Origin: DASQMT01 sp963835735
GTDB lineage: Bacteria; Actinomycetota; Thermoleophilia; Solirubrobacterales; Solirubrobacteraceae
Length of the DNA stretch: 64,000 bases
Direction: 5' to 3'
Assembly (NCBI GenBank): GCA_963835735.1
Contig: CAWIGP010000009.1
Coordinates: forward strand, 248,001-312,000
Position numbers and translations under genes: made by a program. Positions within the stretch are counted from its first letter, which is position 1. Every line of letters begins with the position of its first letter. This document shows, piece after piece, positions 1 to 7,850 of this stretch. The notes below the pieces were generated by a model that did not search any database, was not told where the DNA came from, and saw only the letters and a list, made by a program, of their open reading frames with translations.

Positions 1-32
1 GGCTCATGGGCGGATCGAGGATGATAGGTGCC

Positions 33-488
33 ATGACCCGCGCGCTGGTCGCGGTCGGCGCGCTGCTGGCCCTGGCGTTCCTGATCCTCGGCGTCGTCGT
101 GCTCGCGACGCGCGAAGAGGACCGGATCACGGCCGACAACCTGCTCTCCGAGAACCTCACGCGCGCGATCCAGCTGAGCGAGGAGGAGGGCGACGGCGAG
201 CTCGACCTGCGGACCGTGACGGACTTCCCCTGGGACCGGGTGCTCGTGCTCGCGCCGGGCGCGCCGCGCGACGAGGTCTCGGCCGCGCTCGGCAGCGCGT
301 ACAACGGCACGCTGCCGTTCGGCAGCCGCGGGCAGGCGTTCGTGTTCGTGCGCGGGAACGCGGTCGCGCGGATCGCCGACTACCGCGGCCGCGGCACGTT
401 CACAGGCTTCGAGCGGCCGATCGACGAGCTGCCGCGCGAGCGCGCGGTGCTGCACGTGAACAACCTCGTCGTGTCACCGGCGACCTGA
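33..488 (+). CDS. Small membrane-anchored protein of unknown function
   Basis: A protein of about 151 residues with one N-terminal hydrophobic helix (roughly residues 3-24, Val/Leu/Ala-rich), then a soluble domain of about 120 residues that probably sits outside the membrane because few positive charges follow the helix. I do not recognise a family. In-frame ATGs at 6 and 21 would add up to nine residues. I chose 33 because the helix then begins at once, as in a signal anchor, but no convincing Shine-Dalgarno or -10 box decides it. It converges on the next gene with a 16-bp gap. Function unknown. Confidence 0.6.
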   Translation: MTRALVAVGALLALAFLILGVVVLATREEDRITADNLLSENLTRAIQLSEEEGDGELDLRTVTDFPWDRVLVLAPGAPRDEVSAALGSAYNGTLPFGSRGQAFVFVRGNAVARIADYRGRGTFTGFERPIDELPRERAVLHVNNLVVSPAT

Positions 489-504
489 AGGGCTTGCGCC
501 CTCG

Positions 505-897
505 CTAGCGGTTCTGCCGGCGCGCGCGGCGCTGCGCCTTCGTCTTCGCGCGCGCCTTCGCCTTCGCCTCGCGCGCGTGACGGTGCGGGCCCTGGTCGCG
601 CTGCGTGGGCGCGTCGCTCCGGCCCTCCTCGTGCAGCGCCTTGCGCGCGTCGCGCGTGATCACGCGGGCGATCACGACGAACAGGACGACCAGGGCGCCG
701 CCGATCGCGAACAGCAGGGTGCGGTCGGTCTCCTCCTGCGCCTCCACCGTCGGGTCGGGGGTCGGTGTCGCCGTCGGCGCGGGCGGCGCCTCCGGCAGCG
801 GGCCGAACGCGCCGCCGCCTCCACCGCTCTGCGCAAGCGCGGCGGGCGCGGGAAGGGCGAGCAGGACGACGGTCAGCAGCGCGGCGAGACGGGGCAT
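505..897 (-). CDS. Secreted/membrane protein with Pro-Thr linker and basic tail
   Basis: 130 residues. A cleavable-looking signal peptide (residues 1-22, ending AALAQ) is followed by a Gly run, a Pro/Thr/Ala-rich linker, one transmembrane helix (about residues 62-80, LLFAIGGALVVLFVVIARV) and a strongly basic Lys/Arg/Ala C-terminal tail, expected in the cytoplasm. This is a type I membrane topology with a possible nucleic-acid- or lipid-binding tail; no family recognised. It starts 7 bp after the stop of the MATE gene on the same strand, so the two are probably co-transcribed. A functional link to the exporter is inference only. Confidence 0.6.
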   Translation of the reverse strand: MPRLAALLTVVLLALPAPAALAQSGGGGGAFGPLPEAPPAPTATPTPDPTVEAQEETDRTLLFAIGGALVVLFVVIARVITRDARKALHEEGRSDAPTQRDQGPHRHAREAKAKARAKTKAQRRARRQNR

Positions 898-904
898 GCC
901 GCGC

Positions 905-2203
905 TCATGGTAGGGCGCCCGTCAACACCCATCGCTCGGACAGGAAGCGGCCGCCGCAGGTCGCGAGCCGGACGCCGATCAGCGCCGCCAGGCCGCACCA
1001 CACGCCGAGGATGCCCCAGTCGCGATCGAGCGCCAGCAGTGCGATCGGTATGTAGACCGCCGAGGCGGCGAGCATGCCCCACATCAGGAAGCGCGTGTCG
1101 CCGGCGCCGATCAGGATCCCGTCGAGCGCGAACACCGCTCCGTTCAGCGGCATCAGCGCCGCGAACAGCCACCAGATCTCTCGCGCGCGCTCGACGACCG
1201 CCTCGTCGGACGTGAACAGGTGCGGGATCGCGTCGCCCAGCGCGAACAGGACCGCGCCGAACAGCGCACCGAACGCGACCGACCAGGCGATCATCCGCGC
1301 GGCCGCCGCGCGCGCGCCGGCGGCGTCGCCGGCGCCCAGCATCCGTCCGACCATCACCTGCGCGGCGATCGCCAGCGCGTCGAGCACGAGCGCCAGGAAG
1401 ATGAACAGCTGGAACGCGATCTGGTGCGCGCCGAGCGACGCGTCGCCGACCCGCGCGAGCACTGCCGAGGCCACGAGGAACGCGCCCAGCAGCGCGGTCG
1501 TGCGGACCGCGATCTCCGACCCGACCCGCATCAGCGCGCGCATCCGCGCCGGCGCCGGAGGCTCCCAGCCGGCGCGATGCTGCACGACGAAGAACGCGAC
1601 GCCCATGCCGGCCTGCGCGATCACCGTCCCCCACGCCGAACCGGCCAGGCCCCAGTCGAAGCCGTAGACGAACAGCAGCTCGAGCACGACGTTCGCAGCA
1701 TGCGCCGCCACGAGGATGCGCAGCGGCGTGACCAGGTCGCCCATCCCGCGCAGGTAGCCCTGGCCGGCGCTCGCGAGCATGAACGCGGGCGCTCCGAGCG
1801 CGGCGATCCGCAGGTAGAGCACGGCGCCCTCGAGCACCTCGCCCTCGGCGCCCATCAGCACCGCGAGCGGCCGCGCCAGCGCCACGATCAGCACGAGCAG
1901 GAGCGCGCCGATGATCAGCGACAGCCACTGCGCCTGCGCGCCCAGGCGCGCCGCCTCCTCCTCGCGCCCCGCGCCGTGCAGCCGCGCGACCTGCGCGGTG
2001 GTGCCGTAGGTCAGGAAGTTGAAGATCGTGAACGCCGTCGCCAGCACCGTCGCCGCGATCGCGAGCGACGCGAGCTGCGGCGTCCCGAGGTGGCCGACGA
2101 TCGCCGTATCGACCAGCACGTAGAGCGGCTCGGAGGCGAGCGCGCCGAGCGCCGGGATCGCGAGCTGGAGGATCTCGCGGTCGTATGGCGAGCGACGGAC
2201 CAC
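905..2203 (-). CDS. MATE family efflux transporter (DinF-like)
   Basis: 432 residues, the usual MATE length, with about twelve hydrophobic segments and the typical N-terminal pattern IPALGALASEPLYVLVDTAI followed by a G-H-L-G loop. MATE proteins export drugs, metabolites or oxidised compounds across the cytoplasmic membrane using H+ or Na+ gradients; the substrate cannot be read here. The open frame continues upstream through the antisense of the neighbouring hydrolase, but GTG at 2203 starts right before the conserved N-terminus and lies 8 nt after a TAGAGT -10 box, so I place the start there (leaderless). It is divergent from the hydrolase and probably co-transcribed with the small membrane protein downstream. 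Confidence 0.92.
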   Translation of the reverse strand: MVRRSPYDREILQLAIPALGALASEPLYVLVDTAIVGHLGTPQLASLAIAATVLATAFTIFNFLTYGTTAQVARLHGAGREEEAARLGAQAQWLSLIIGALLLVLIVALARPLAVLMGAEGEVLEGAVLYLRIAALGAPAFMLASAGQGYLRGMGDLVTPLRILVAAHAANVVLELLFVYGFDWGLAGSAWGTVIAQAGMGVAFFVVQHRAGWEPPAPARMRALMRVGSEIAVRTTALLGAFLVASAVLARVGDASLGAHQIAFQLFIFLALVLDALAIAAQVMVGRMLGAGDAAGARAAAARMIAWSVAFGALFGAVLFALGDAIPHLFTSDEAVVERAREIWWLFAALMPLNGAVFALDGILIGAGDTRFLMWGMLAASAVYIPIALLALDRDWGILGVWCGLAALIGVRLATCGGRFLSERWVLTGALP

Positions 2204-2211
2204 GCCACGTG

Positions 2212-2221
2212 ACTCTACGAT
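2212..2221. promoter_or_regulatory. Symmetric bidirectional -10 element
   Basis: The bases ACTCTACGAT contain TAGAGT on the minus strand (2217-2212) and TACGAT on the plus strand (2216-2221); the two -10 boxes share one TA. The minus start codon (2203) lies 8 nt and the plus start codon (2234) 12 nt beyond the boxes, as in leaderless genes. Inferred from sequence only. Confidence 0.55.
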
Positions 2222-2233
2222 CGGCTGCGCGCC

Positions 2234-3064
2234 GTGAAGCTCCGCCTCTACCACCATCCAGACGGGGCGCGGATCGCCTACCGCGAGGCGGGCACCGGGC
2301 CACCGCTCGCGCTGCTGCACTCGGCCGGGCTGTCGCACCGCGAGTGGGAGCCCGTCGTGGAGGAGCTCAGCGACCGCTTCAGGCTCGTGCTGCCCGACCT
2401 GCCGCTGCACGGCGACTCGGAGGACCGCCCGCGGCACCCGTACTCGCCCGAGTGGCTGGCCGAGGTGATCGCCGGGTTCGTGCTCGACACCTGCGGCCCG
2501 CGGCCGCTCGTCGGCGGGCACGAGGTCGGCGCGCTGCTGCTGCTGCGCGCGGTGCTCTCGCGCCAGCTCACGCCCGGCCGGCTGGTGCTGATGTCCTCCT
2601 GCCTGCACCGCGCGCCGCTGCGGAAGGAGTTCGGGGTGCGCGCCGGTGCGCGGGTCGCCGCCGTACCCGGGCTCGACCGCGTCGCGTCGCACGCCGCGCG
2701 GCTCGCGTTCCGGCCCTCGAAGGGACCGGCGCTGTCCGCGCGCGGGAACCCGGCGGCGCGCGACCTTGTCCGCCACGCGACGATGGACCTCGGCGGCAAC
2801 GGCAACCGCGCGCGCGCATGGAGCAAGGCGATCCGGCGCTGGCCGCGCGAGCAGCCGGAGCTGATGGACGCCTACCGGCTGATCGAGCTCCCGGTGTTGC
2901 TGCTGTGGGCCGACGAGGATCCCGCCCACCCGCTCGCGATCGCCGAGGAGGCGCGCGACCTGCTCCCCGACGCGATCCTGCGCGTGCTGCCGGGCACCGG
3001 CTTCCTGATGGCCTACGACGACCCGGTCGGCCTGGCGCGCGAGCTCGCCGCCTTCTGCACGTGA
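2234..3064 (+). CDS. Alpha/beta-hydrolase fold protein lacking the catalytic triad
   Basis: 276 residues with the fold's normal order: a strand and turn PLALLHSAG (about 24-32), LPDLPLHGDS (about 54-62), nucleophile elbow and C-terminal acid strand. The elbow that should read G-x-S-x-G is GHEVG (95-99), putting Glu97 at the nucleophile position. The terminal motif that normally carries the catalytic His reads PGTGFLMAYDDP, without His. Asp in LLLWADEDP is kept. It is therefore either a non-enzymatic member or uses another chemistry. GTG start, no Shine-Dalgarno; a -10 box lies 12 nt upstream. The HxlR regulator follows at once and may be co-expressed. Confidence 0.8.
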   Translation: MKLRLYHHPDGARIAYREAGTGPPLALLHSAGLSHREWEPVVEELSDRFRLVLPDLPLHGDSEDRPRHPYSPEWLAEVIAGFVLDTCGPRPLVGGHEVGALLLLRAVLSRQLTPGRLVLMSSCLHRAPLRKEFGVRAGARVAAVPGLDRVASHAARLAFRPSKGPALSARGNPAARDLVRHATMDLGGNGNRARAWSKAIRRWPREQPELMDAYRLIELPVLLLWADEDPAHPLAIAEEARDLLPDAILRVLPGTGFLMAYDDPVGLARELAAFCT

Positions 3065-3076
3065 CACGCCGCACGC

Positions 3077-3082
3077 TACGGT
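3077..3082 (+). promoter_or_regulatory. Putative -10 box of the HxlR gene
   Basis: TACGGT ends 8 nt before the ATG at 3091 and no ribosome-binding site intervenes, which fits a leaderless transcript in addition to read-through from the hydrolase gene. Confidence 0.4.
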
Positions 3083-3090
3083 TCACGTCG

Positions 3091-3549
3091 ATGGACGACG
3101 CACTGCGACTGCCGACGTGCTCGATCGGCCGCGCGATGGACATCCTCGGTGAACGCTGGACGTTGCTCATCCTCCGTGAGTGCTTCTACGGGGTGAAGCG
3201 CTTCTCGGTCATGCAGCGCAACCTGGGCATCGCGCGCAACATCCTGTCCGCGCGGCTGCAGCTGCTCGTGCGCACCGGGATCCTCGAGCGCCGCCGCTAC
3301 CAGGAGGAGCCCGAGCGCTTCGAGTACAAGCTCACCGAGAAGGGGCTCGGCCTGTATCCGGCCGTCGTGGCGATCATGCGCTGGGGCGACGAGCACCTGA
3401 TGGAGGAAGGCCCGCCGGTGGTGCTGCGCCACGACTGCGGCCACGTCGCCGACCCCGTGCTGGTCTGCGCGCACTGCCGCGAGGAGCTCGATCCGCACGA
3501 CGTCACGCCGGAGCCGACAGTGCCACTCGCGGCGCTCGCCGGGCGCTAG
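3091..3549 (+). CDS. HxlR-family winged-helix transcriptional regulator
   Basis: 152 residues. The N-terminal two thirds match the HxlR fold: Cys10 just before the domain, then IGRAMDILGERWTLLILREC and the wing around RRRYQEEPERFEYKLTEKG. HxlR proteins bind DNA as dimers and often sense electrophiles or oxidants through an N-terminal Cys. A C-terminal extension carries H114, C116, H118, C126 and C129 (HDCGH...CAHC), which looks like a small zinc site. Target genes are unknown; the neighbouring hydrolase or the divergent MATE exporter are reasonable guesses. The ATG at 3091 is the only start compatible with the family's N-terminus. Confidence 0.88.
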   Translation: MDDALRLPTCSIGRAMDILGERWTLLILRECFYGVKRFSVMQRNLGIARNILSARLQLLVRTGILERRRYQEEPERFEYKLTEKGLGLYPAVVAIMRWGDEHLMEEGPPVVLRHDCGHVADPVLVCAHCREELDPHDVTPEPTVPLAALAGR

Positions 3550-3581
3550 CGTTCTCCTTCCACCCGACCCGGAGGCGAGAC

Positions 3582-4914
3582 ATGAGCGTGCAGGATCCCA
3601 CCGTGCAGCTGTGGGGTGGAGAGACCACGAAGGCGGTCGCGAACTTCCCCGTCTCGGGCGAGCGCGTGCCGGTCTCGGTCGTACGCCAGCTCGGGCGGGT
3701 CAAGGGCGCGGCCGCGCGCGTCAACGCCGAGCTCGGGCTGCTCGACCCCGACGTGGCACAGCGGATCGCCGCCGCGGCCGACGAGATCGCGGCCGGCGAG
3801 CACGACGACCAGTTCCCGATCGACGTGTTCCAGACCGGCTCGGGCACGTCGTCGAACATGAACGCGAACGAGGTGATCGCGACGCTCGCCGGCGAGGGCG
3901 TGCACGCGAACGACCACGTCAACATGGGGCAGTCGTCCAACGACGTGTTCCCGTCGGCTGTCCACCTCGCGGCGCTCGCCGAGGCCTCCGGTCGGCTGCT
4001 GCCCGCGCTGGAGCGGCTCGAGCGGTCCCTCGCCGCCAAGGCGGAGCAGTTCGCCGACATCGTCAAGGCCGGCCGCACGCACCTGATGGACGCCGTCCCG
4101 GTGACGCTCGGCCAGGAGTTCTCCGGCTACGCCGCGCAGGTGCGGCTCGGGCGCCGGCGGGTGGCAGAACGCGCTGCCGCAGGTTGCGCAGATCCCGCTC
4201 GGCGGCACCGCGACCGGCACCGGGCTGAACACGCATCCCGAGTTCGCTGCGCGCGTGCGCGCGCTGCTCGCCGCCGACCTCGGCTTCGACGTGCGCCCGC
4301 CCGAGGACCCGTTCGAGGCGCAGGGCAACCGCGACGCGCTGGTCGAGCTGTCCGGCGCACTGAAGGTCGTCGCGGTGTCGCTGACCAAGATCGCCAACGA
4401 CCTCGCGCTGATGGGCTCCGGCCCGCGCGCCGGGATCGGCGAGCTGTTCCTGCCCGAGCTGCAGAAGGGCTCCTCGATCATGCCCGGCAAGGTCAACCCG
4501 GTGATCCCCGAGGTCGTGCTGCAGGTGAGCGCGCAGGTGATCGGCAACGACACGGCGATCACGGTCGGCGGCCTGCAGGGGCAGTTCGAGCTCAACGTGC
4601 GGATCCCGCTGATCGCGCGCAACCTGCTGCAATCGATCGGGCTGCTCGCCGCCGCGAGCGAGCTGTTCGCGGAGAAGTGCGTCGACGGGATCGAGGCGAA
4701 TCTGGCCGGCTGCGAGGCGTCGGCCGAGGGCACGCTCGCCGTCGCGACGGCGCTCAACCCGTTCATCGGCTACGACAAGGCGACCGAGATCGTCAAGGAC
4801 GCGTCGGCGAGCGGGCGCACGCTGCGCGAGGTCGCGCGCGAGCACGGCGTCGACGAGGCGACGCTGGACGCGGCGCTCGACCTGCGCAAGATCGCGGCGG
4901 GCTCGTCGGCGTGA
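3582..4914 (+). CDS. fumC: Class II fumarate hydratase, interrupted by one frameshift
   Basis: Fumarase of the TCA cycle (fumarate + water to malate, cytoplasmic homotetramer). ATG at 3582 follows GGAGG by 6 nt. The N-terminal half shows TGSGTSSNMNANEV and GQSSNDVFPS. The C-terminal half, in the next frame, shows GTATGTGLNTHPEF and the signature GSSIMPGKVNP. The frame changes near 4163-4164: removing one G from GTGGCAG gives the continuous reading LGRRRVQNALPQ. Corrected length is 443 residues, normal for the family. No stop codons or decay are seen elsewhere, so an assembly error or very recent mutation is likely. The GNAT gene downstream overlaps by GTGA. Confidence 0.9.
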
Positions 4915-5735
4915 GCGCGGTCGGCACGGACGCCGACCTGCTCGGGCGGATCGAGGTCTACTTCGACGCCGCGCCGCGGGCGGCGGCGGACGTGGAGGAG
5001 CACGGCGCGCTGACGCTGTTCGTGTCGCGGATCCCGACGCGCTACTTCGGACGCCCGCGGCTCGGGCTGGGCGAGGACGTCGGCGCCGACGACGTCGCCG
5101 CGGTGCGCGCGCGCCAGCGCGAGCTCGGAGTGCGCGAGGCGCTCGAGTGGGTGGCCGAGACGACGCCGTCGCTCGCCGGGGCCGCCCGCGCCGCCGGGTT
5201 GTCCGTGGATGCCGTGCCACTGCTGGCGCTCGACCTGGCGGAGTGGACGGCGCCGCCGCGACCGCCGGGCGCGACGTTCCGGACGCTCGCCGCGGACGAC
5301 GGCGCGCTCGCCGCGGCCTACGTCACCCAGCACATCGCGTTCGCGGCCGGCGGCACCGCGCCCGGGCCGGCCGGTCCGCGCGAGCGCGATCGCGCGATCG
5401 CCGACGTGATCGACCTCGGCTTCCTGCGCGAGCGCATCCGCCGGGGGTTGACGGTCGTCGCCGTCGCCGAGGACCGCGACGACGGCGTGATCGCCTCGGG
5501 CGGCCATCAGCCCGCCGGCGACGTGACCGAGATCGTCGGCGTCGGGACGCTGCCGTCGGCGCGCCGGCGCGGGCTGGCCGCGGCCGTGACCGCGCTGTTG
5601 GCAGCGGACGCGCGCGATCGCGGCGTCACACTTGCGTGCCTGTCGGCGGCGGACGACGAGGTGGCGCGTATGTACGAGCGGCTCGGCTTCCGCCGCATCG
5701 GCACCGCCTGCTTCGCGCGGGCGCCCGCGCCATGA
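4911..5735 (+). CDS. GNAT-family N-acetyltransferase
   Basis: 274 residues. The C-terminal half is a GNAT domain: strand beta4 ending in the acetyl-CoA pyrophosphate loop PSARRRGLAAAV (about residues 209-220) and the terminal pattern YERLGFRRIGT. The N-terminal half is a diverged domain without a clear acetyl-CoA loop, so this may be a double GNAT. Substrate unknown. The GTG start overlaps the fumC stop (GTGA) and its own stop overlaps the next ATG (ATGA), so fumC-GNAT-EamA-PPOX form one translationally coupled unit. Confidence 0.85.
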   Translation: MSAVGTDADLLGRIEVYFDAAPRAAADVEEHGALTLFVSRIPTRYFGRPRLGLGEDVGADDVAAVRARQRELGVREALEWVAETTPSLAGAARAAGLSVDAVPLLALDLAEWTAPPRPPGATFRTLAADDGALAAAYVTQHIAFAAGGTAPGPAGPRERDRAIADVIDLGFLRERIRRGLTVVAVAEDRDDGVIASGGHQPAGDVTEIVGVGTLPSARRRGLAAAVTALLAADARDRGVTLACLSAADDEVARMYERLGFRRIGTACFARAPAP

Positions 5736-6631
5736 CGGCGGTCGTCGCCGAGGCGCCCCCGCAGGTCGGGCGGGCGCCGGTCATCGCGCTCGCCGGCGCC
5801 CTGACGATCGCGTTCTCGGCGATCCTCGTGCACCAGGCCGACGTGCACCCGGCGACCGCGGCGGTCTATCGCTGCGCCTACGCCGTGCCGCTGCTGGGGC
5901 TGCTCGCGTGGCGCGAGCGGCGCCTGTACGGCCCGCGGGCGGCGGGACAGCAGCGGCTGGCGCTGATCGCCGGCCTGTTCTTCGCCGCCGACCTGATCTT
6001 CTGGCACCAGGCGATCGCCGACGTCGGCGCCGGTCTTGCGACGGTGCTCGGCAATCTGCAGGTCGTGATCGTCCCGTTCGCCGCGTGGGCGGTGCTGGCC
6101 GAGGTACCGGGCCGCCGCATCCTCGCGGCGCTGCCGCTCACGATGATCGGCGTCGTGCTGATCTCCGGCGCTTTCGAGGACGGCGCGTACGGCGCGCATC
6201 CCGCCCGCGGCGTGCTGTTCGGCGCGCTCACCGGGATCGCGTACGCCGGCTTCATCCTGATCCTCCGGCACGGCAACGAGGACCTGCGGCGGCCCGCGGG
6301 ACCGCTGTTCGACGCCACCTGGGTGGCGGCGGTCGCGTCGCTCGTCGTCGCGCTGGCGCTGGGAGTGGACGACCTCGCGCCGGCGTGGCCGTCCGCGGCG
6401 TGGCTGATCTGCCTCGCGCTCACGTCGCAGGTGCTGGGCTGGATGCTGATCTCGGTCTCGCTGCCGCGGCTGCCGGCCGCGCTGACGTCGATGATCCTCA
6501 CGATCCAGCCGGTCGGCTCGGTGGTGCTCGGGATCGTGCTGCTGCGCGAGGAGCCGAGCGGGCTGCAGCTGCTGGGCGCCGCGTGCATCCTCGGCGGCCT
6601 CGTGTCGATCGCGATGCGCCGCGCGGCGTGA
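5732..6631 (+). CDS. EamA/DMT-family membrane transporter
   Basis: 299 residues with about ten transmembrane helices arranged as two EamA repeats (roughly 15-135 and 155-295). Typical features are the short helix around HPATAAVYRCAYA in the first repeat and LTIQPVGSVVLGIVLLREEP near the end. DMT transporters export amino acids or related metabolites; the substrate cannot be inferred. The gene starts inside the GNAT stop (ATGA) and ends in a GTGA overlap with the PPOX gene. Confidence 0.9.
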   Translation: MTAVVAEAPPQVGRAPVIALAGALTIAFSAILVHQADVHPATAAVYRCAYAVPLLGLLAWRERRLYGPRAAGQQRLALIAGLFFAADLIFWHQAIADVGAGLATVLGNLQVVIVPFAAWAVLAEVPGRRILAALPLTMIGVVLISGAFEDGAYGAHPARGVLFGALTGIAYAGFILILRHGNEDLRRPAGPLFDATWVAAVASLVVALALGVDDLAPAWPSAAWLICLALTSQVLGWMLISVSLPRLPAALTSMILTIQPVGSVVLGIVLLREEPSGLQLLGAACILGGLVSIAMRRAA

Positions 6632-7044
6632 ACGAGGCGCGCGCTCGGGAGCTGCTCGGCGGCGCGCGGGTCGCGCGGCTCGCCACCGTCGCGCGCGACG
6701 GGCGGCCGCGGCTCGTGCCGATCGCGTTCGTGCTCGCGGGCGACGTGATCTATCACGCGGTCGACGACAAGCCGAAGCGGACACGGCGGCTGGCGCGGCT
6801 CGCGGACCTCGCCGCGGATCCGCGTGCCGCGGTGCTCGCCGACCACTACGAGGACGACTGGTCGGCGCTGTGGTGGGTGCGGGCCGACGGGCGCGCGCGC
6901 GTGCTCTCGGACACGGGCACGCCGGAGGCCGCGGACGCGCTCGACCTGCTCGCTCACCGCTACGCGCAGTACCGGGCGCGCCGGCCGGCGGGGCCGGTGG
7001 TCGCGCTCGACGTCGAGCGGATCACTGGCTGGGCGGCTGTCTAG
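6628..7044 (+). CDS. PPOX-class F420- or flavin-dependent protein
   Basis: 138 residues with the split-barrel flavin-binding fold: LLGGARVARLATVARDGRPR near the N-terminus, then PIAFVLAGDVIYHAVDDKPK and an AVLADHYEDDW strand. The pattern matches the actinobacterial PPOX/F420 family of small oxidoreductases (TIGR03668-like). The reaction is unknown. GTG start coupled to the EamA stop. It ends in a 4-bp convergent overlap with the MmcQ gene (CTAG shared by both stop codons). Confidence 0.82.
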   Translation: MNEARARELLGGARVARLATVARDGRPRLVPIAFVLAGDVIYHAVDDKPKRTRRLARLADLAADPRAAVLADHYEDDWSALWWVRADGRARVLSDTGTPEAADALDLLAHRYAQYRARRPAGPVVALDVERITGWAAV

Positions 7045-7391
7045 AGCGATCGCTCCGCGTCGTAGGCGGCGATCACGCGCTTCGGCGCGGAGAGCCGCCA
7101 GGCGTCCTCGATCAGCTCCGCGAGCACCCCCGAGTCGGCCGCCGCGAGCCGGACGAGCACGTACGGATAACCGTCGTAGTGCGGTGTCGTGAAGAACACA
7201 TCGGGGTCGGAGCGGAGCAGCGCCTCCTTGTCCTCGAGGTCGACGACGCGGACGACCAGCGTCTCACCGTCCTCCTTCATGCGGCAGAACGACTTCTTGC
7301 GTACGCGCAGGCACGGCGTCCGGAACCAGATGCCCTCCTCGACCTCCGGCAGCCTCCGGCCCGCTGCGACGACGTCACTCCACTCAGGCAT
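7041..7391 (-). CDS. MmcQ/YjbR-family protein
   Basis: 116 residues matching the MmcQ/YjbR fold (PF04237): the N-terminal helix of the domain, LPEVEEGIWFRTPCLRVRKK, CRMKEDGETLVVRV, and the C-terminal pattern TTPHYDGYPYVLVRL. These CyaY-like proteins have been proposed to bind DNA but their role is not settled. It is probably transcribed with the DUF2000 gene that lies 12 bp upstream on the same strand. Confidence 0.85.
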   Translation of the reverse strand: MPEWSDVVAAGRRLPEVEEGIWFRTPCLRVRKKSFCRMKEDGETLVVRVVDLEDKEALLRSDPDVFFTTPHYDGYPYVLVRLAAADSGVLAELIEDAWRLSAPKRVIAAYDAERSL

Positions 7392-7403
7392 GCCCGACGA
7401 AGC

Positions 7404-7826
7404 CTACGGATGCCGCTTGAGCCCGCGAACCACGCCGTCGACCGCCTTGTGCGGCGCCCGCAGCGCGACTCCGACCAGGTCGAGCGATTCGCTCGGCACC
7501 GCGCGCACCGCCGCGCGGTTGTCCTCGTCCCTGCCAGTCGTGAACAGGTCCGCGGTGTAGATGGCGAAGCGCAGTTCGCGCGTCACCGCGCGCTCGTACA
7601 CGGTGCGCAGCTTCGCCGCTCCCGCCTCGAACACCAGCACCGGCTGCACGAGCATCGGCAGGTAGCCGCGCCCCGAGCCGTCCTCGTAGTCCGGCCCGAC
7701 GATCGGCTCGTCCGCGCCGGCGACGACCCCGCTGATCAGGAACGCGCACACGTTGAGCCGCTGCCACGCCGCCAGGTCGTCGCGCACGACCACGGCCACC
7801 TTGGTGTCGAAGTCGGTCACCGCCAT
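7404..7826 (-). CDS. DUF2000 family protein
   Basis: 140 residues with the DUF2000 pattern: FDTKVAVVVRDDLAAWQRLN near the N-terminus (the family's VVxxxLxxWQxLNV motif), GYLPMLVQPVLVF in the middle and AIYTADLF later. Biochemical function is unknown. The family often stands alone or beside small enzymes, as here. It precedes the MmcQ/YjbR gene and follows pdxH on the same strand after 24 bp. Confidence 0.85.
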   Translation of the reverse strand: MAVTDFDTKVAVVVRDDLAAWQRLNVCAFLISGVVAGADEPIVGPDYEDGSGRGYLPMLVQPVLVFEAGAAKLRTVYERAVTRELRFAIYTADLFTTGRDEDNRAAVRAVPSESLDLVGVALRAPHKAVDGVVRGLKRHP

Positions 7827-7850
7827 CTGATCGCTCGCGAGGCTAACCGG

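Noticed and set aside
6..32. Upstream ATG starts at 6 and 21 for the first gene
   Set aside because: Both would precede the signal-anchor helix without a better ribosome-binding site; the window edge prevents a decision.
2204..3067. N-terminal extension of the MATE gene (frame open to 3067)
   Set aside because: The extra 288 codons are antisense to the alpha/beta hydrolase and lack any domain. GTG at 2203 has a -10 box and the family N-terminus.
4155..4175. Programmed frameshift in fumC
   Set aside because: No slippery heptamer or downstream structure, and fumarases are not known to use one. A single extra G explains it.
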